From: Rhodoferax sp. | GTDB lineage: Bacteria; Pseudomonadota; Gammaproteobacteria; Burkholderiales; Burkholderiaceae_C | DNA: 64,000 nucleotides | NCBI RefSeq assembly: GCF_018780565.1 | Contig: NZ_JADMJN010000003.1 | Coordinates: forward strand, 372,001 to 436,000 | Reading direction: 5' to 3' | Shown: piece after piece, positions 9,926 to 17,045 of the stretch | Position numbering within the stretch: position 1 is the first letter of the stretch | Layout of the letters: each line of letters begins with the position of its first letter | Position numbers and translations under genes: made by a program | Notes under the pieces: model-generated | Database searches by the model: none | What the model was told of the DNA's origin: nothing | The model's input: only the letters and a program-made list of their open reading frames with translations

Positions 9926-11740
9926 ATGGCCATGCGCTCTCACTATTGCGGTCTTGTGACCGAGGCCTTGCTGGGCCAAACCGTAACCCTGTGTGGTTGG
10001 GTCAACCGTCGTCGCGATCACGGCGGTGTGATCTTTGTTGATGTGCGCGACCGCGAGGGTTATGTTCAGGTGGTGTGCGATCCCGATCGCGCTGAGATGT
10101 TCAAGACAGCCGAAGGCTTGCGCAATGAGTTTTGTATCCAGGTCAAGGGACTGGTCCGCGCGCGTCCTGAAGGCACGACCAACGACAGCCTCAAGAGCGG
10201 CAAGATCGAGTTGTTGTGCCACGAGTTGACGGTGCTCAATCCTTCGGTGACGCCGCCGTTCCAGCTGGATGACGACAACCTGAGCGAAACCACGCGCTTG
10301 ACGCACCGTGTGCTGGATCTTCGTCGCCCTTACATGCAGAACAACCTGATGCTGCGTTACCGCGTGTCCATGGAAGTGCGCAAGTTTCTGGACGCCAATG
10401 GTTTCATCGACATCGAAACGCCGATGCTGGGCAAGTCCACACCTGAAGGTGCCCGTGACTATCTGGTGCCCAGCCGAGTGCATGATGGGCACTTCTTTGC
10501 CTTGCCGCAAAGCCCCCAGTTGTTCAAGCAGCTGCTGATGGTGGCCGGTTATGACCGTTATTACCAGATTACCAAGTGCTTCCGCGACGAGGATCTGCGT
10601 GCTGACCGTCAGCCTGAATTCACGCAAATCGATATCGAAACTTCGTTCCTGAGTGAGCAGGAAATCCGTGACATGTTCCAGGGCATGATCACCACGGTGT
10701 TCAAGAACACCATGAATGTCGATTTGGGCGAGTTTCCCGTCATGGCTTATAGCGAAGCCATGCATCGCTACGGCTCCGACAAGCCCGATCTGCGCATTCC
10801 GCTGGAATTTGCCGAGTTGACCGATGTCATGGGTGATGTGGACTTCAAAGTGTTCGCTGGTGCTGCGACCATGAAGGGCGGCCGCGTGGTTGCGCTTCGC
10901 ATCCCCGGCGGTGCGCGTGAAGTGGGCGGCCTGAGCCGCAGCGAGATTGACGCGTACACCGAGTTCGTCAAGATCTACGGTGCCAAGGGCCTGGCCTACA
11001 TCAAGGTCAATGAACTGGCCAAGGGCCGCGATGGACTGCAGTCACCTATCGTCAAGAACATTCACGACAAGGCCCTGGCTGAGGTGCTGGCACGCACCCA
11101 GGCACAGGATGGCGATCTGATTTTCTTTGGCGCGGACAAGGCCAAAATCGTCAACGATGCCATCGGTGCGCTGCGTATCAAAATCGGCCACAGCGAGTTC
11201 GGGAAGAAGAACGGGCTGTTTGAGAATGCCTGGCGCCCCATGTGGGTGGTTGACTTCCCCATGTTTGAATTCGACGAGGAGGCGCAGCGTTACACGGCAG
11301 TCCATCATCCGTTCACGGCGCCCAAAGAGGGCCATGAGGACTGGATGGTTACTGCGCCCGAGAAGTGCATTTCCCAAGGTTACGACATGGTGCTCAACGG
11401 CTGGGAGATGGGTGGTGGCTCGGTGCGTATCCACCGCGCCGATGTGCAGCAAAAAGTGTTTGACGCTCTGAAAATCACGCCCGAGGAAGCGCAGGATAAA
11501 TTCGGTTTTCTGCTGGATGCCCTGCAATATGGCGCGCCTCCCCATGGTGGTCTGGCCTTCGGCTTGGACCGTATCGTCACCCTGATGACGGGTGCCGAGT
11601 CCATCCGTGATGTGATTGCCTTCCCCAAAACCCAGCGGGCTCAGTGCTTGCTGACGCAGGCTCCTTCGCCTGTGGATGAAAAGCAATTGCGCGAATTGCA
11701 CATTCGCCTGCGCACGGCCGAACCCGTCAAGGCGGTTTGA
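9926..11740 (+). CDS. aspS: Aspartate-tRNA ligase
   Basis: A bacterial-type class II aspartyl-tRNA synthetase of about 604 residues. The N-terminal OB-fold anticodon-binding domain ([20 protein letters not shown]) is followed by motif 2 ([18 protein letters not shown]), the bacterial GAD insertion domain and motif 3 ([10 protein letters not shown]). It charges tRNA-Asp. In betaproteobacteria the enzyme may be non-discriminating and also charge tRNA-Asn for transamidation, but sequence inspection alone does not settle this. An in-frame TTG at 9920 is possible; ATG 9926 is preferred, and ATG 9932 is the next choice. Confidence 0.97.
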   Translation: MAMRSHYCGLVTEALLGQTVTLCGWVNRRRDHGGVIFVDVRDREGYVQVVCDPDRAEMFKTAEGLRNEFCIQVKGLVRARPEGTTNDSLKSGKIELLCHELTVLNPSVTPPFQLDDDNLSETTRLTHRVLDLRRPYMQNNLMLRYRVSMEVRKFLDANGFIDIETPMLGKSTPEGARDYLVPSRVHDGHFFALPQSPQLFKQLLMVAGYDRYYQITKCFRDEDLRADRQPEFTQIDIETSFLSEQEIRDMFQGMITTVFKNTMNVDLGEFPVMAYSEAMHRYGSDKPDLRIPLEFAELTDVMGDVDFKVFAGAATMKGGRVVALRIPGGAREVGGLSRSEIDAYTEFVKIYGAKGLAYIKVNELAKGRDGLQSPIVKNIHDKALAEVLARTQAQDGDLIFFGADKAKIVNDAIGALRIKIGHSEFGKKNGLFENAWRPMWVVDFPMFEFDEEAQRYTAVHHPFTAPKEGHEDWMVTAPEKCISQGYDMVLNGWEMGGGSVRIHRADVQQKVFDALKITPEEAQDKFGFLLDALQYGAPPHGGLAFGLDRIVTLMTGAESIRDVIAFPKTQRAQCLLTQAPSPVDEKQLRELHIRLRTAEPVKAV

Positions 11741-11772
11741 ACAGGCCCCCGTGCGGGGCTTCAGGCAGAATG

Positions 11773-11801
11773 AAAGGGCGCTCGACAAGTGCCCTTTTTT
11801 T
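11773..11801 (+). terminator. Rho-independent terminator after aspS, abutting the nudB start
   Basis: AAAGGGC (11773-11779) pairs with GCCCTTT (11791-11797) across an 11-base loop, and the T-run continues to 11801. The next three bases are the nudB ATG. A smaller GCCCC/GGGGC hairpin lies just upstream, near 11745-11760. The arrangement leaves no room for a normal ribosome binding site before nudB. Confidence 0.75.
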
Positions 11802-12281
11802 ATGCCTCCAATTTTCAAAATTCCCCAATCCGTTCTGGTCGTTATTTACACCCCGGCACTGGATGTATTGCTTATAAAAAGAGCCGATGCACTGGATTTC
11901 TGGCAATCGGTGACCGGCAGCAAAGATGCGCTGCAGGAGACTTTCTTGCAAACGGCGGTGCGTGAAGTGGCTGAGGAAACCGGCATCGACTGCGGCCCCG
12001 GCAGGCCTTTGGCAGGTAGCCTGTTCGACTGGGAACTGGAAAACGTTTACGACATTTATCCCCGCTGGCGGCATCGTTATGCACCGGGCGTTACCCGAAA
12101 TACGGAGCATTTGTTTGGTCTAATGGTTCCGGCAGGAACCCCGGTTCGTTTGAGCCCGCGTGAGCACACGCACTACCAGTGGTTACCTTACTTGCAGGCG
12201 GCCGAGGCCTGTTTTTCACCGTCTAATGCGGAGGCTTGTTTGATGTTGCCAAGGTTCGCTTCTTCGAGGGTTCAAACATGA
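11802..12281 (+). CDS. nudB: Dihydroneopterin triphosphate diphosphatase (Nudix)
   Basis: A 159-residue Nudix hydrolase. The start MPPIFKIPQSVLVVIYTP and the Nudix box (Gly39 to Gly61, with REVAEETG at 54-61) match NudB, which removes pyrophosphate from dihydroneopterin triphosphate in folate synthesis. folE, which makes that substrate, lies about 2 kb downstream on the same strand. The ATG directly follows a terminator T-run and lacks a Shine-Dalgarno sequence; no other in-frame ATG gives a sensible N-terminus. The stop overlaps the next start (ATGA at 12278-12281). Confidence 0.85.
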   Translation: MPPIFKIPQSVLVVIYTPALDVLLIKRADALDFWQSVTGSKDALQETFLQTAVREVAEETGIDCGPGRPLAGSLFDWELENVYDIYPRWRHRYAPGVTRNTEHLFGLMVPAGTPVRLSPREHTHYQWLPYLQAAEACFSPSNAEACLMLPRFASSRVQT

Positions 12282-13012
12282 ATATTGTGCGTGTCGCCAC
12301 CTATAACATTCACAAGGGTGTACAGGGTGTGGGGCCGCGGCGCAGGTTGGAAATTCACAATCTGGGGCACGCCGTTGAGCAGCTTGATGCAGACATCGTT
12401 TGTCTGCAGGAAGTGCGCAAGATGCATCGCAAGGAGGAGGAGTATTTCACGCGCTGGCCCGATATGCCTCAGGCCGATTTCCTGGCCCCCGAGGGCTACG
12501 AAGCGGTCTACCGCACCAACGCATTCACGCGCCATGGCGAGCATGGCAATGCCTTGTTGTCGCGCTGGCCTGTTGTCACTCACCAGCATGAAGATATTTC
12601 AGACCATCGGTTCGAGCAGCGTGGTTTGCTGCATGTGGAAGTGATGGTGCATGGATGTCCTGTGCATGTGCTGGTGGTGCATCTGGGCTTGATCCGGGCC
12701 AGCCGCGCGCGCCAGGTGGCACAGTTGCAGCGTTTTATCGAGCGTGAAGTGCCGTCCGGCGCACCCCTGCTTGTGGCAGGTGATTTCAATGACTGGGGAA
12801 CCTTGGTGCACAAGGCATTTCGATCGTCGCATTTGAGCACTTTCGAGGGCGAGCGACAGCCCACTTTTCCTGCCCGGATGCCCATCGTGCAGTTGGATTA
12901 TGTGTATGCAAGGGGATTGCTGCCCTTGGGGGTCCATGTACCGCGTGGTCGCATCTGGTGGCGCATGTCTGATCATTTGCCCTTGATCGCCGAATTCTCC
13001 CTGCCGACCTGA
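12278..13012 (+). CDS. Endonuclease/exonuclease/phosphatase family protein
   Basis: A 244-residue protein of the metal-dependent EEP fold (DNase I / exonuclease III / inositol phosphatase). Visible motifs are ATYNIHKG near the start, DIVCLQEV with the metal-binding Glu, VVHLGL, LVAGDFNDW, and the C-terminal SDHLPL with the catalytic Asp-His pair. It is translationally coupled to nudB by a 4-base overlap and stands 12 bases before clsB. The clsB-linked EEP protein in enterobacteria is YbhP, so a membrane or lipid-related role is plausible; the substrate is unknown. Confidence 0.85.
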   Translation: MNIVRVATYNIHKGVQGVGPRRRLEIHNLGHAVEQLDADIVCLQEVRKMHRKEEEYFTRWPDMPQADFLAPEGYEAVYRTNAFTRHGEHGNALLSRWPVVTHQHEDISDHRFEQRGLLHVEVMVHGCPVHVLVVHLGLIRASRARQVAQLQRFIEREVPSGAPLLVAGDFNDWGTLVHKAFRSSHLSTFEGERQPTFPARMPIVQLDYVYARGLLPLGVHVPRGRIWWRMSDHLPLIAEFSLPT

Positions 13013-13024
13013 GCCGCCTTGTCC

Positions 13025-14245
13025 ATGCCGCAACTCCCCTCTGGCCATCAAGTCCTGTTGTTGCAGGGTGGCGAGGATTTTTTCCCTGCCTTGGTGGAAG
13101 CTATTGACCGCAGCCTGCGCGAGGTCCGGATGGAGACCTATATTTTCAGTATCGAAGCGTCTGGCGAGCGTGTGGCCAGTGCGCTGGAGCGCGCTGCCTT
13201 GCGCGGTGTTTCGGTGTATTTGGTGGTAGATGGTGTCGGTACGCCAGATATCCCGCTGCAGTGGAAGGAACGCTTCAATGCGGCAAGTGTGAATTGGCGC
13301 ATTTTTTCGCCGCTTGGCCGTTTGGGCATGTTGATCCCCAGCCGCTGGCGGCGTTTGCATCGAAAGCTGTGCGTGGTCGATGGCGCGGTGGCGTTTTGTG
13401 GCGGCATCAATGTGCTGGACGATTATTTTGACCCCAATCATGGCACCCTGGAGGCGCCGCGGTTTGACTTCGCGGTACGCGTGACGGGTCCGATGGTGCA
13501 GGAGATGCATGAAACGATGGCGCAGTTCTGGTGGCGTCTGCAAGCCAGCAGGAAAGCGCGTCAGATCGATATTCCGGCCGTCTGGCGGGCGCTGCAGGAG
13601 GCTGTGACGGCATCGCAAGTCGGCGTGACCCCAGAGGTCGCAACTCCTGGCCCGGACGGACTCGCCTGCAACACCCGTGCGGATCTGGTGCTGCGCGACA
13701 ACGTGCGTAACCGCTCCCGGATCGAGCGCAGCTATCGAACGGCCATCGGTGAGGCGACCGAAGAAATCATCATCGCCAATGCCTATTTCCTTCCTGGGCG
13801 AAAATTGCGCCAAGGCTTGATTCATGCCGCGCGACGAGGAGTGAGGGTGCGCTTGTTGTTGCAGGGCCGGTATGAGTATTTTATGCAGTACCATGCGGCG
13901 CGCCCCGTGTACCGCGCCCTGCTGGCCGCAGGTGTTGAAATTCATGAGTATTCGGTCAGCTTTCTTCATGCCAAGGTCGCGGTGATTGACCGGCACTGGG
14001 CCACAGTGGGTTCATCCAACCTGGATCCTCTAAGTTTGTTGCTGGCACGCGAGGCCAACGTGGTGGTCGACGATGCGTTTTTTGCGCAGGATTTGCGCGC
14101 CCGGTTGGAGCACGCCATGGTTCATGGCGGGGCCCGGGTTGACCCTGCTGTTGATGCCAACCGGCCTTGGCGCCAGCGCTTTTTGGACCGTGTCGCCTTT
14201 GGATTGATGCGCAGCCTTTTGTTCCTGAGCGGCAATCGCTACTGA
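13025..14245 (+). CDS. clsB: Cardiolipin synthase B-type phospholipase D family protein
   Basis: About 406 residues with two phospholipase D HKD motifs: HRKLCVVDGAVAFCGG near residue 118 and HAKVAVIDRHWATVGSSN near 315. This two-HKD soluble form matches ClsB, which makes cardiolipin from phosphatidylglycerol and also phosphatidylglycerol from phosphatidylethanolamine. An in-frame TTG at 13019 would add two residues; ATG 13025 is preferred. The last codons overlap the head of a dispersed repeat (14238-14291), so that repeat supplies the stop codon. Confidence 0.88.
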   Translation: MPQLPSGHQVLLLQGGEDFFPALVEAIDRSLREVRMETYIFSIEASGERVASALERAALRGVSVYLVVDGVGTPDIPLQWKERFNAASVNWRIFSPLGRLGMLIPSRWRRLHRKLCVVDGAVAFCGGINVLDDYFDPNHGTLEAPRFDFAVRVTGPMVQEMHETMAQFWWRLQASRKARQIDIPAVWRALQEAVTASQVGVTPEVATPGPDGLACNTRADLVLRDNVRNRSRIERSYRTAIGEATEEIIIANAYFLPGRKLRQGLIHAARRGVRVRLLLQGRYEYFMQYHAARPVYRALLAAGVEIHEYSVSFLHAKVAVIDRHWATVGSSNLDPLSLLLAREANVVVDDAFFAQDLRARLEHAMVHGGARVDPAVDANRPWRQRFLDRVAFGLMRSLLFLSGNRY

Positions 14246-14291
14246 TTTGATAGCTGCTGACGCTCATTTGACAAGGGCGGATGCTGAAAAA
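14238..14291 (+). repeat. dispersed GCTA-N9-TAGC repeat between clsB and folE
   Basis: GCTACTGATTTGATAGC starts at 14238 (GCTA, nine bases, TAGC) and continues through GGGCGGATGCTGAAAAA. It overlaps the last codons and stop of clsB. A TTGACA at 14268-14273 falls inside the repeat and could serve as a -35 element. Confidence 0.55.
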
Positions 14292-14300
14292 CCCTACAAT
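14268..14300 (+). promoter_or_regulatory. weak promoter candidate for folE
   Basis: TTGACA at 14268-14273 and TACAAT at 14295-14300 lie upstream of folE, but the 21-base spacer is longer than normal for sigma-70. The -35 half lies inside the dispersed repeat. Listed as a weak candidate only. Confidence 0.25.
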
Positions 14301-14323
14301 TAAAACGCTGGTACCATCATCCG

Positions 14324-15049
14324 ATGTTAATGAAAAGTCAAAGCTCCATGAACCCAATTGATGCCGATGAGGGCACTCCCGTATCCATCAAAATCCGGGA
14401 GCGCCTGCTGGCAGCGCGCAAACGCTTCAATGCCAACGACAACATAGCCGAGTTCATCCAGCCGGGCGAGCTGGAAAAACTGCTCGATGAAGTTGAAGAC
14501 AAGATGCAAGGCGTGCTCAACAGCCTGGTGATCGACACCGAACGCGATCACAACACCGGCAATACAGCGCGCCGTGTGGCCAAGATGTACCTCAACGAGG
14601 TGTTTCGCGGTCGTTATGTCAATGCCCCCACCATCACCGAATTCCCCAACGCCGAACACCTGAACGAGTTGATGATTGTCGGCCCGATCACCGTGCGCAG
14701 TGCCTGCAGCCACCATCTGTGCCCGGTCATCGGCCAGATCTGGATTGGCGTGCTGCCCAATGAGCATACCAACGTGATTGGCCTGTCCAAGTACGCCCGT
14801 CTGGCGGAGTGGGTCATGGGTCGACCGCAGATTCAGGAAGAGGCGGTTGTGCAACTGGCTGATTTGATTCAGCAGAAGACCCAGCCGGATGGGCTGGCGA
14901 TCGTGATGGAGGCCACTCATTTCTGCATGGGCTGGCGTGGTGTGAAAGATGTGGAGAGCAAAATGATCAACTCGGTCATGCGGGGCAGTTTCCTGAAGGA
15001 CTCCAACTTGCGTCGCGAATTCCTCTCGCTTTTGCCAAGGAAAAGCTGA
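14324..15049 (+). CDS. folE: GTP cyclohydrolase I
   Basis: A 241-residue GTP cyclohydrolase I, the first enzyme of tetrahydrofolate synthesis, converting GTP to dihydroneopterin triphosphate. Zinc and active-site residues are visible in RSACSHHLCPVIG and in EATHFCMGWRG. The start is uncertain: in-frame ATGs at 14324, 14330 and 14348 all lack a strong ribosome binding site, and the folE domain proper begins only after about residue 25. Two bases separate its stop from the BLUF gene, so the two are almost certainly co-transcribed. Confidence 0.93.
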   Translation: MLMKSQSSMNPIDADEGTPVSIKIRERLLAARKRFNANDNIAEFIQPGELEKLLDEVEDKMQGVLNSLVIDTERDHNTGNTARRVAKMYLNEVFRGRYVNAPTITEFPNAEHLNELMIVGPITVRSACSHHLCPVIGQIWIGVLPNEHTNVIGLSKYARLAEWVMGRPQIQEEAVVQLADLIQQKTQPDGLAIVMEATHFCMGWRGVKDVESKMINSVMRGSFLKDSNLRREFLSLLPRKS

Positions 15050-15051
15050 TC

Positions 15052-15474
15052 ATGCTGGTACGTTTGCTTTACGCCAGCCGCGCAATCGACACCAGTGCCG
15101 ATGCGATTGATGCCATTTTGAGCCAGTCGCGCCAGCACAATCCAGAGTGCGGCATCACGGGCATTCTTTGCTATGGCGGCGGTATTTTCCTTCAGGCGAT
15201 TGAAGGCGGTCGCATGCCGGTGAGCGAGTTATATGGTCATATCCAGCGAGACCCCCGCCACAAGGATGTGGTGCTGCTGCACTACGAAGAAATTTCCGAA
15301 CGCCGGTTCGGCGGTTGGACCATGGGGCAGGTCAACATGTCCAAGATCAACGCCTCCATTTTGCTCAAGTACGCAGAGAAGCCGGAGCTGGATCCCTACT
15401 CGGTATCGGGCAAAGTGTCCCTGGCCTTGCTGGAAGAGTTGATGGCCACTGCGTGCATTATTGGGCGTGCCTGA
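15052..15474 (+). CDS. BLUF-domain blue-light sensor protein
   Basis: A 140-residue single-domain BLUF photoreceptor. BLUF domains bind FAD and sense blue light through a Tyr-Gln-flavin hydrogen-bond network. Key residues are present: Tyr7 (LVRLLYASR), Asn30 in NPECGITG, Gln48 in IFLQAIEGG, and Trp89/Met91 in GGWTMG. No output domain is fused, so it presumably acts through a protein partner. The start lies two bases after the folE stop, and its 3' end overlaps the DUF429 gene. Coupling to folate or pterin synthesis is suggested by position only. Confidence 0.9.
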   Translation: MLVRLLYASRAIDTSADAIDAILSQSRQHNPECGITGILCYGGGIFLQAIEGGRMPVSELYGHIQRDPRHKDVVLLHYEEISERRFGGWTMGQVNMSKINASILLKYAEKPELDPYSVSGKVSLALLEELMATACIIGRA

Positions 15475-16333
15475 CGCGGTGTCTGGTGTGGTAGTGGTAG
15501 GCTGTGATTTTTCCAGCAGTCCTTCCCGAAAAAAACCAATCGTTCTGGCGCTGGGGTCCTCGCAAAAAGGACGTGTGTTGCTATCAAATTTGGAGCAAAT
15601 GGCGTCCCTGGATGCGTTTGCCCAATGGTTGGCGCGTCCGCAAAGTTGGGTGGGTGGCTTCGATCTCCCGTTTGGACTGCCCCGTGAACTGGTCGAGAGA
15701 CTGGCGTGGCCCACGGTCTGGGAAGATTGCATCCGTCACTATGCAAGCTTGAGCCGGGCGGAGATTCGCGCCACGTTTGCCGCCTTTTGCGATGCACGGC
15801 CCGTCGGGGGTAAATTTGCCCACCGGGCGACAGATCTTCCGGCGGGTTCCAGCCCTTCCATGAAATGGGTCAATCCGCCGGTGGCCTACATGCTGCACGC
15901 GGGGGTGCCTCTGTTGCTGGCAGCAGGTGTGCGTTTGCAAGGACTGCATGCGGGGGATCCGAAGGACGTTGATGCGGACGGGCACGCGCGCCGCGTGGCT
16001 CTTGAAGCCTACCCTGGTTTGTTGGCGCGTGAAGTATTGGGCAACCGAAGCTACAAAAGCGACGACAAAGCCCGTCAGACGCCGGAGCGCCTGATTGCGC
16101 GCAAGGACCTGATTACTGCACTTGAGCATGGCCAGACCCGACTGGGCTTGCGCCTCAAGCTGACGCATGCGCAGCGCGATCTGCTGACGGACGACGCCAG
16201 CGGTGATTCTCTGGATGCTGTGTTGTGTCTGATGCAGGCCGCGTGGGCCGAGTCCCGCCATGCCAGTGGCGACGCACGCTACGGTTTGCCCGCAAACATG
16301 GACTCACTGGAAGGCTGGATTGTCACTGCCTGA
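15467..16333 (+). CDS. DUF429 domain protein
   Basis: About 288 residues from GTG 15467; TTG 15461 and GTGs at 15479 and 15488 are alternatives. The start VVVVGCDFSSSP followed by WVGGFDLPFGLPREL is typical of DUF429, an RNase H-like fold family of unknown function. Later motifs such as EAYPGLLAREVLG and DDASGDSLDAVLCL carry the conserved acidic residues. It overlaps the BLUF gene by eight bases and should be translationally coupled to it. Codons from 15580 onward match a dispersed repeat. Confidence 0.8.
   Translation: MPDAVSGVVVVGCDFSSSPSRKKPIVLALGSSQKGRVLLSNLEQMASLDAFAQWLARPQSWVGGFDLPFGLPRELVERLAWPTVWEDCIRHYASLSRAEIRATFAAFCDARPVGGKFAHRATDLPAGSSPSMKWVNPPVAYMLHAGVPLLLAAGVRLQGLHAGDPKDVDADGHARRVALEAYPGLLAREVLGNRSYKSDDKARQTPERLIARKDLITALEHGQTRLGLRLKLTHAQRDLLTDDASGDSLDAVLCLMQAAWAESRHASGDARYGLPANMDSLEGWIVTA
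15580..15633 (+). repeat. dispersed GCTA-N9-(T/G)AGC repeat, copy inside DUF429
   Basis: It starts GCTATCAAATTTGGAGC, which differs at two positions from the head of the gpsA copy (GCTATCAAATCAGGAGC). Similarity weakens after about 20 bases, and the tail has only a loose TTTGCCCAATGG match. It stays in frame. Confidence 0.5.
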
Positions 16334-16476
16334 TGATTGCTGGGCCTTTCGAAACGCCACTGGACCATGTCTGCAGCACAGTCCTTCTATAGTCTGACAG
16401 TTTGATCATCAGGTCAGCCATGCAACTCTTTTCGGCTAGAGTCCGTTAAAGTGAAAAAGCTGTGGCTAAGCTGTAC

Positions 16477-16497
16477 GTGAAACCGGGGCCGGTTCAC
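16477..16497 (+). other. inverted repeat upstream of the exported Cys-rich protein gene
   Basis: GTGAAACCGG (16477-16486) can pair with CCGGTTCAC (16489-16497), giving a nine-pair stem with one bulged A and a two-base centre. It lies 26 bases before the ATG at 16523. An operator or an mRNA hairpin are both possible. Confidence 0.4.
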
Positions 16498-16522
16498 TAC
16501 GAAACACTTGGGGAGTTTTACG

Positions 16523-16993
16523 ATGAATGTTTCCTTCTATGAAAAACAAACATCCAATCAGATGCTTGAGCCGTATCTTCGGATGTGTGTGCTTGTCGCA
16601 GCAATGTTTTTAACCTCAAGTTGCCACTCTCTGCCACCGAATGACAGGGCCGTCACACTACCCGACACGCATCTGATTGACCCTCAAGCAGAGGCGATGC
16701 TGTTGAAGCGGATTCAAGCAGAAATAAGTGATGCGAGATGCAGCGCCGATAGCCAATGTCGCACTTTGCCAATCGGTGAGAAGAGTTGTGGTGGTCCCGT
16801 GTCCTGGGTGCCATGGTCGGCCTCCGTTTCCAACGGCGAGCAACTGCGGGTTTGGACTGCCCAATTGGCTGCGATGCAACGTCGTCGCAACGAAGTCAGT
16901 GGTGTGATGTCAAACTGTCAATACATTGCGGATCCGGGTGCCAGTTGCGTCGCTCAGCATTGCGAACTGCGCAGTCTGAACCATTCCAATTGA
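16523..16993 (+). CDS. small Cys-rich exported protein, possible lipoprotein
   Basis: About 156 residues from ATG 16523, chosen because GGGGAG lies at 16510-16515. A hydrophobic segment (MCVLVAAMFLTSSCHSL) could be a lipoprotein signal, but the lipobox TSSC lacks the usual Leu at -3, so plain secretion is also possible. The mature part has regularly placed Cys residues (DARCSADSQCRTLP, EKSCGGP, SNCQYI, SCVAQHC) that probably form disulfides in the periplasm. I do not recognise the family by name. The gene is isolated, with a strong terminator shared with the convergent subtilase gene. Confidence 0.65.
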   Translation: MNVSFYEKQTSNQMLEPYLRMCVLVAAMFLTSSCHSLPPNDRAVTLPDTHLIDPQAEAMLLKRIQAEISDARCSADSQCRTLPIGEKSCGGPVSWVPWSASVSNGEQLRVWTAQLAAMQRRRNEVSGVMSNCQYIADPGASCVAQHCELRSLNHSN

Positions 16994-17001
16994 AAACAAA
17001 A

Positions 17002-17026
17002 AAAGAGCCGCAGTTAGCGGCTCTTT
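17002..17026. terminator. bidirectional Rho-independent terminator
   Basis: AAAGAGCCGC (17002-17011) pairs perfectly with GCGGCTCTTT (17017-17026) over a five-base loop. A run of As precedes it, which becomes a T-run on the minus strand. It can end both the gene at 16523 and the convergent subtilase gene. Confidence 0.9.
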
Positions 17027-17045
17027 GATATGCAAGAAATTGCTT

